From assembly GCF_016802725.1 (NCBI RefSeq), contig NC_052664.1:16884405-16948404 (forward strand): DNA of 64,000 bases, written 5' to 3'. This DNA is from Solenopsis invicta (lineage: Eukaryota > Arthropoda > Insecta > Hymenoptera > Formicidae). Position numbers and translations under genes: made by a program. The notes below the pieces were generated by a model. The model saw only the letters and a list, made by a program, of their open reading frames with translations. It searched no databases and was not told where the DNA came from. Positions 59,793-64,000 of the stretch are shown here, piece by piece (position 1 is the first letter of the stretch; every line of letters starts with the position of its first letter).

Positions 59793-60134
59793 ATGGATAG
59801 TTTCCGAGAGCACTCTCGCGTAAAGCGGCAGTCCCGGGCGAACTGCACGACAAACTGTTGCCCGCCTCGAAATCATGTTTCGAGTCAAGAGGACCTTCTG
59901 CTTGCGCTGATCGTTTCTGAACGGAATCGCCCGCTCGATTATTCCGGCTGGATACGTGCCCGATACGTGTGCGGGATTTCTATGAGAGTCGGCGCAACGA
60001 GAACCGAATCGCGAGGAGCGAGGGAACGTGCGTCAAGGGACGAAGGGAACGTGGATCGTGGAAACGATGTCCCGCTTGAGCGATCGCAAAGCGATTGGAA
60101 GGGAACGAACGATATTGAAAAATTAAGTCGTTAA
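59793..60134 (+). CDS. unrecognised 113-codon open frame
   Basis: ATG at 59793 to TAA. The product is charged, rich in R, S and E, with no membrane segment or known motif. It sits in a CpG-rich pocket at 59560-60130 and is bounded by AT-rich DNA directly after the stop. No splice signals or promoter were identified. It may be a real small gene or a by-product of composition. Confidence 0.18.
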   Translation: MDSFREHSRVKRQSRANCTTNCCPPRNHVSSQEDLLLALIVSERNRPLDYSGWIRARYVCGISMRVGATRTESRGARERASRDEGNVDRGNDVPLERSQSDWKGTNDIEKLSR

Positions 60135-60408
60135 ACGGTTAAAAAACGGCCGTAATAAGAATTATGAAAGTTTTGTAACATCACAAGAAATATTAATTCA
60201 AACTGAAATTATTTAAACATTACTGCGCATCTATGTTTCTTTCTCAGATAATAAACTATATTTACGTTTCATCTTTACTTAATATTTTTCAATCAAAAGA
60301 AAAAATTATGTAACGTTTTCAAAAATTGAGATTAATTTTCTATTCACAATGATTCAAATATCGAGATATCAAACAGACGTTTTGGAAAATTACATAGATA
60401 TGTATTTA

Positions 60409-60639
60409 CACGAGAACAAAAAAACAATTTTAATTAACGTAGTATCTAAAAATTTAGCTACAAATACAGATCAGAAAATTATTTTATGCGAAACGTTCAA
60501 GCATGATGATATTGCTGCAAAAAATTTTGACATTTTAGTAATGAGTTTCAAACGTCCAATAAAAATTATTTAATGGCTCAACATAATTATTTTCAGATCT
60601 GTACTTTAGCACATCTGGACTTTAGTCGTTTTTTCCGTG
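60409..60639. mobile_element. short inverted-repeat transposon (MITE), family A copy 4
   Basis: TA|CACGAGAACAAAAAAAC on the left and TTTTTTCCGTG|TA on the right, with TA at 60407-60408 and 60640-60641. Inverted repeats continue inward (AGATCAGAAAATTATTTTAT against the complement of AATAATTATTTTCAGATC). The core GCTGCAAAAAATTTTGACAT is identical to copy 1. It is 231 bp. An in-frame ATG region upstream makes a 74-codon frame, which is a coincidence of the element and not a gene. Confidence 0.8.
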
Positions 60640-60644
60640 TAAAC

Positions 60645-61600
60645 ACGCGGTAAAACGATGTTACCGCGACAATTTTCATATCAGCTATTTCGGTTGAGAA
60701 GAAAATACTCTGATTTTTTTTTTTTTTACAATGTCGATTTCCACTTTCCTGCGGCTTTCACCGATAGCTCACAAGTCTTACAAAGAACAAGTACTTAAAA
60801 ATCCTTTTCTCTTTCTCGCGGTAGTGGAAACTAAATCTCTAGCACCCACTTCCTAAACGGAAATGTCTCGGACCAGAGAAACGTTTACGTGCTTTCCTTA
60901 AGTTTCAGCGGAATTTGCTAAGAAGTACTCTTATCTAAAGTTTTCTTCTATTTCCCTTTGATTAGAAAAAGATTTTAATTTAATACAACTTAACACTTGC
61001 AAAAAAAGACTAGGAAGATAAAGGCTTCAGCTTTTAATATAAAAAAAATTAAAATTTTGAACTTTGACTTTTTTTAATTTTAAAAAGTACGAAATTCCGA
61101 ATTTCAAATTTAACATCCTTGCAATGTAATAGAAAGCGATCGATCCCTTGCAAGATAAACTCATCGTCCTTCGGAGCAATCGGTGGCCTCATTGGGATGT
61201 CGCTTTGTTGGCACTGACCGCACCCTTCCTAGGCAAGACACTAGTAAAACATCACCGTGGATCCGCCCTCATTTCAATCAGCTTTAACATAGTCTGACAA
61301 ACATCGACAGACAAACACCGAACACGGTTTACTCATCCAATAGCTCTCTATCCCATAGTCGAATACTCGTACATGGTACGCATAATTCTGCCAAATAATA
61401 ATTTTGATGTCAAACAACGTATGTGAAGACAAGAAAACACTATGTTTACGATGTAATATATTTTCGAATGAAATCCCCCCTTAACAAATATTTTTAAAAA
61501 CAATTCATTAATACTAGTATCGCTATAAGCAAAAACCTCGGGCCCGCGAAGTAAAGGTACTTGCTTCCTATCAGATAATTCTTAAACGGGATGATGAAAT
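60645..61600. other. AT-rich non-coding stretch
   Basis: Includes a T14 run near 60714-60727. Nothing else could be supported. Confidence 0.5.
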
Positions 61601-61608
61601 TTTACGAT

Positions 61609-62200
61609 TTAAATAAACTCGCACGCAACATCGGTCGCGCACTCTTCTCGGCATTGTCGCGAGACGCATCCATCTCCATAAACGACGTTGAAGTGCTCTC
61701 GAAGACACACATCGTGAATATATGGCCGGAGAATTCCTCGGCACGACCCACGATGCGTCATTTCCCATAATGGTTTAAAAGCCTTCGCACGGGCGTGGTG
61801 GTTGAGGATAGGAAAGACGCGTGGTGGTAGCAGCTTGGCTCGGTGGTGTTGGCGAACGAGGGAGGCTTTAGTTCGAGGATAAGTGCCGTATTGGCATTTG
61901 ACTGCCGGCACCGGAGGCACGTCTGGGAAATGTGCAGCGCGGCTCTCGAGGAATGGGAAATGGGTTGGGCCCGAGATGCTGATGGTATGAGACGCCCGCG
62001 AATAGATGGTTGTCTGAGTCCATCGACCATCGAAGGAAGGCGGCATCGGAGCAAGATCTTCAAGTGTCTCCGCCGAGAGAGGCCTAGACGTTCGATTCCG
62101 TCCAACCGAATTCCTCTGCACCGGATTTTTCGTTGTAGCGGAAATATAGACACCTGCAGCTTCCGGCGATCTCCGATACGACCGCGCGAGAGACGTTCAA
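61609..62200 (-). other. long open frame (about 196 codons), coding status unknown
   Basis: On the minus strand one frame is free of stops from just after a TGA near 62200 to 61609. It has no ATG at its head. Its middle part (SAETLEDLAPMPPSFDGRWT... onward, about residues 35-125 of the open stretch) has a proline-rich, soluble-protein-like composition. A plus-strand frame of 133 codons covers the same DNA, so one of the two is a shadow or both are. No family was recognised and the splice sites are weak. It is the longest stop-free frame I traced by hand. Confidence 0.2.
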
Positions 62201-62249
62201 GATTCGAAAATTCGTATTTTCTATTGTCAACGTGGAGAAGATAACGTTC

Positions 62250-64000
62250 GTATAAAATAGAAAAAGAGAGAGAGACAGAACATTTTTTTTAATAAACTGT
62301 TTATATTGCGAGTTGTGATACATGTAGAAAAAATGTTCTTGGAGAATTACTTTCGGGTGAATTATACCAAATACTTTGAATAAACTGATTTAAAATTACA
62401 ATAAATAATTTAAAATTAAATACGTTAGCTGTTAATTCAAATAATAGCATGAAATATAAATATTCACCGTTGAAACTTGATTCAGTTCTGAAGAAAAATA
62501 ATTACCGCGATGAAATCATTTAAAAATGAATTAAATATGGATCAAACGATGCATTTTAGATAAAGTATTGAATTGCGCTTATGCAATTGTTATTAAAATC
62601 ACTTAGAAATATTTCGTTAAATCACATTCATTCATGAATAAAAAATTTAGAAATAATGGCTGCGAAGCGCATCGCATATTATACAAATATATGCATATGT
62701 GTGGATGATATAAATACACAAATTGACCGAACGTATGCATTGGATGCGATATCATGAATAATATAAAAAACAATTTTGTACGGCCCGATTCGTTTTTATA
62801 CAGAGCACTGCGATATGCGCATAATTTCCGGTCATGTTTACATACATCCGGTAACCGAACGTATTATGAATTTACAGTGAATTGTTGGCCAATCGTGTCA
62901 CGATCGCACACTTAAAATTCGCAATTAAATACGCTTACAAATTTTTTTTTTCCAGCTTGACAACAGCGACGACGATATTCGGCGAGCGTGCACGCGTCCG
63001 CGCGCCATCAACCGTAAAAATGGCACATGGAAATATTGCGCAAACAGAGAGCCCGTGTAAATATCGTAGTTTAGGGGAGCGTGTTTAAACCAACACGAAT
63101 GCGACAGGCTCCGAACTCGCTCGAACGTATACAGCGCGTCGAATCGAACGCGACGAATTTCAAAAGCGTGCACGCGGCTCTACTTGAAATACGCGAAATT
63201 CAATTTCCGCGTAAACTCGCCACCTCGAGCAACGCAGAAAGCTAAAAACGTACCTCTTGACGCCGCTCGTGTCTCTTGATTGGAAGCTAACGAAGAAACA
63301 TTCTGATTCGCGTACAAACACGAAGGAGCGGTGTTTGCGAAAAAAAAAAAGAAAAAATGCAACTCGCTGACGATTTTATTTCGCTCCTCGGGATGCGGGC
63401 GCCGAACAAAGCACACGGTGGAATCGGCAAGCGTATTGTAACAGTCGTCGAACTTGCTTCGGCATCGTCGCTAGACTTTCGCCCGTCATCAGCCGGCGAC
63501 GTTAATTATGATCAAACGCATCCGCCGATCGATAGTCGCATTCGCGACCTCTCCAGATGCGCCCACGTGCTCGTTCGTCTAATTAAAGGATAACGACCCT
63601 ATTCTCTCCGGACTGCGAACCGATGATCGTTCTTCATAATGCGAAGTGACCGAAATGTTGCATCCGATGCATCTCTTTCTTTGCCGGTTTCCCGCCCCCA
63701 TCCCGACGCGACGGGTGCGCATTCCGTTTGCTCGTTAGTTCCGGCTAATTTGAATGCGCCAGCTCCGGCTCGCTTCTCTCGTCGCTCCTGGCGGCATATT
63801 CTGTCCATTCTGGCTACCGCCATAAGCCGCGCACGAGATACAAACGGATGCTGTAATGACGTCTGATGGGGACATTTTGGAGATGCGGCAAGACGGATAT
63901 GCGAGCTACGTGAAATCGATTGCGTAAATTTTTCAGTGACAGCGATCGTTGATTCGATAATTGGGCGCCAGGTAATTGGGCGCCGACCGATCTTCACAGC
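62250..64000. other. AT-rich then CpG-rich stretch
   Basis: 62250-62860 is AT-rich. From 62960 to the end the DNA is GC/CpG-rich, with overlapping frames on both strands (63599-63997 minus, 63357-63593 and 63639-63866 plus) and no recognised motif. A gene promoter or exon could begin beyond the window edge, but this cannot be seen here. Confidence 0.4.

Noticed and set aside
60349..60573. 74-codon plus-strand frame
   Set aside because: Most of it is the left arm and core of the family A MITE copy at 60409-60639.
1..64000. CRISPR arrays, prokaryotic operons, rRNA or organellar insertions
   Set aside because: No regularly spaced repeats, no dense long frames and no recognisable rRNA blocks are present.

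Overview
This window looks like animal nuclear DNA, most likely from an insect and plausibly from an ant or another hymenopteran. The inference rests on a very AT-rich background with poly-A/T runs and long TA, GA and TC microsatellites, broken by short GC- and CpG-rich pockets in which CpG is not depleted, and on many short non-autonomous DNA transposons. There is no bacterial gene density and no operon-like layout. No protein with a recognisable domain, no tRNA, no rRNA and no transposase could be read. I interpret the window as intergenic or large-intron DNA. Every coding or exon entry below is a low-confidence candidate.

Layout. 1-7,000: AT-rich DNA with a GC-richer pocket at 340-620, a short inverted-repeat element (912-1134), a perfect 24-bp hairpin (2374-2423), a TA microsatellite beside an inverted repeat (2904-3005), a 125-bp insert with GGGTACCC palindromes between 13-bp direct repeats (3767-3917), a 115-bp block duplicated 1.7 kb apart (4412 and 6106), and two more inverted-repeat elements (5339-5586, 6255-6525). 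7,000-20,800: mostly featureless, with tandem duplications, GA and TC microsatellites, a reverse-oriented copy of the 5339 element (14585-14805) and a palindrome with a TA repeat at its centre (17233-17468). 20,800-31,000: a 91-bp tandem duplication, a possible hAT-like element (22819-23127), a 22-bp perfect inverted repeat (25177-25301), a GC-rich island (25540-26110), a 150-bp purine tract (26662-26808) and a cluster of GTAAC/GTTAC motifs (27228-27345). 31,000-44,500: several GC pockets with weak exon or promoter signals (33933, 35329, 36881, 43609-43924), a 24-bp hairpin (33562-33627), an alternating CA/CG tract (35389-35433) and a third short-element copy (41488-41738). 44,500-64,000: AT-rich DNA with two copies of a foldback element (55480-55803, 58643-58907), a fourth copy of the first family (60409-60639), and CpG-rich pockets carrying undecidable ORFs (56893-57228, 59793-60134, 61609-62200).

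The clearest biological content is the set of non-autonomous inverted-repeat elements. One family has four copies and two families have two copies each. Several copies are flanked by TA and share a terminal CAC followed by an A-rich stretch. This suggests mobilisation by related Tc1/mariner-type transposases encoded elsewhere. No autonomous partner is visible in the window.
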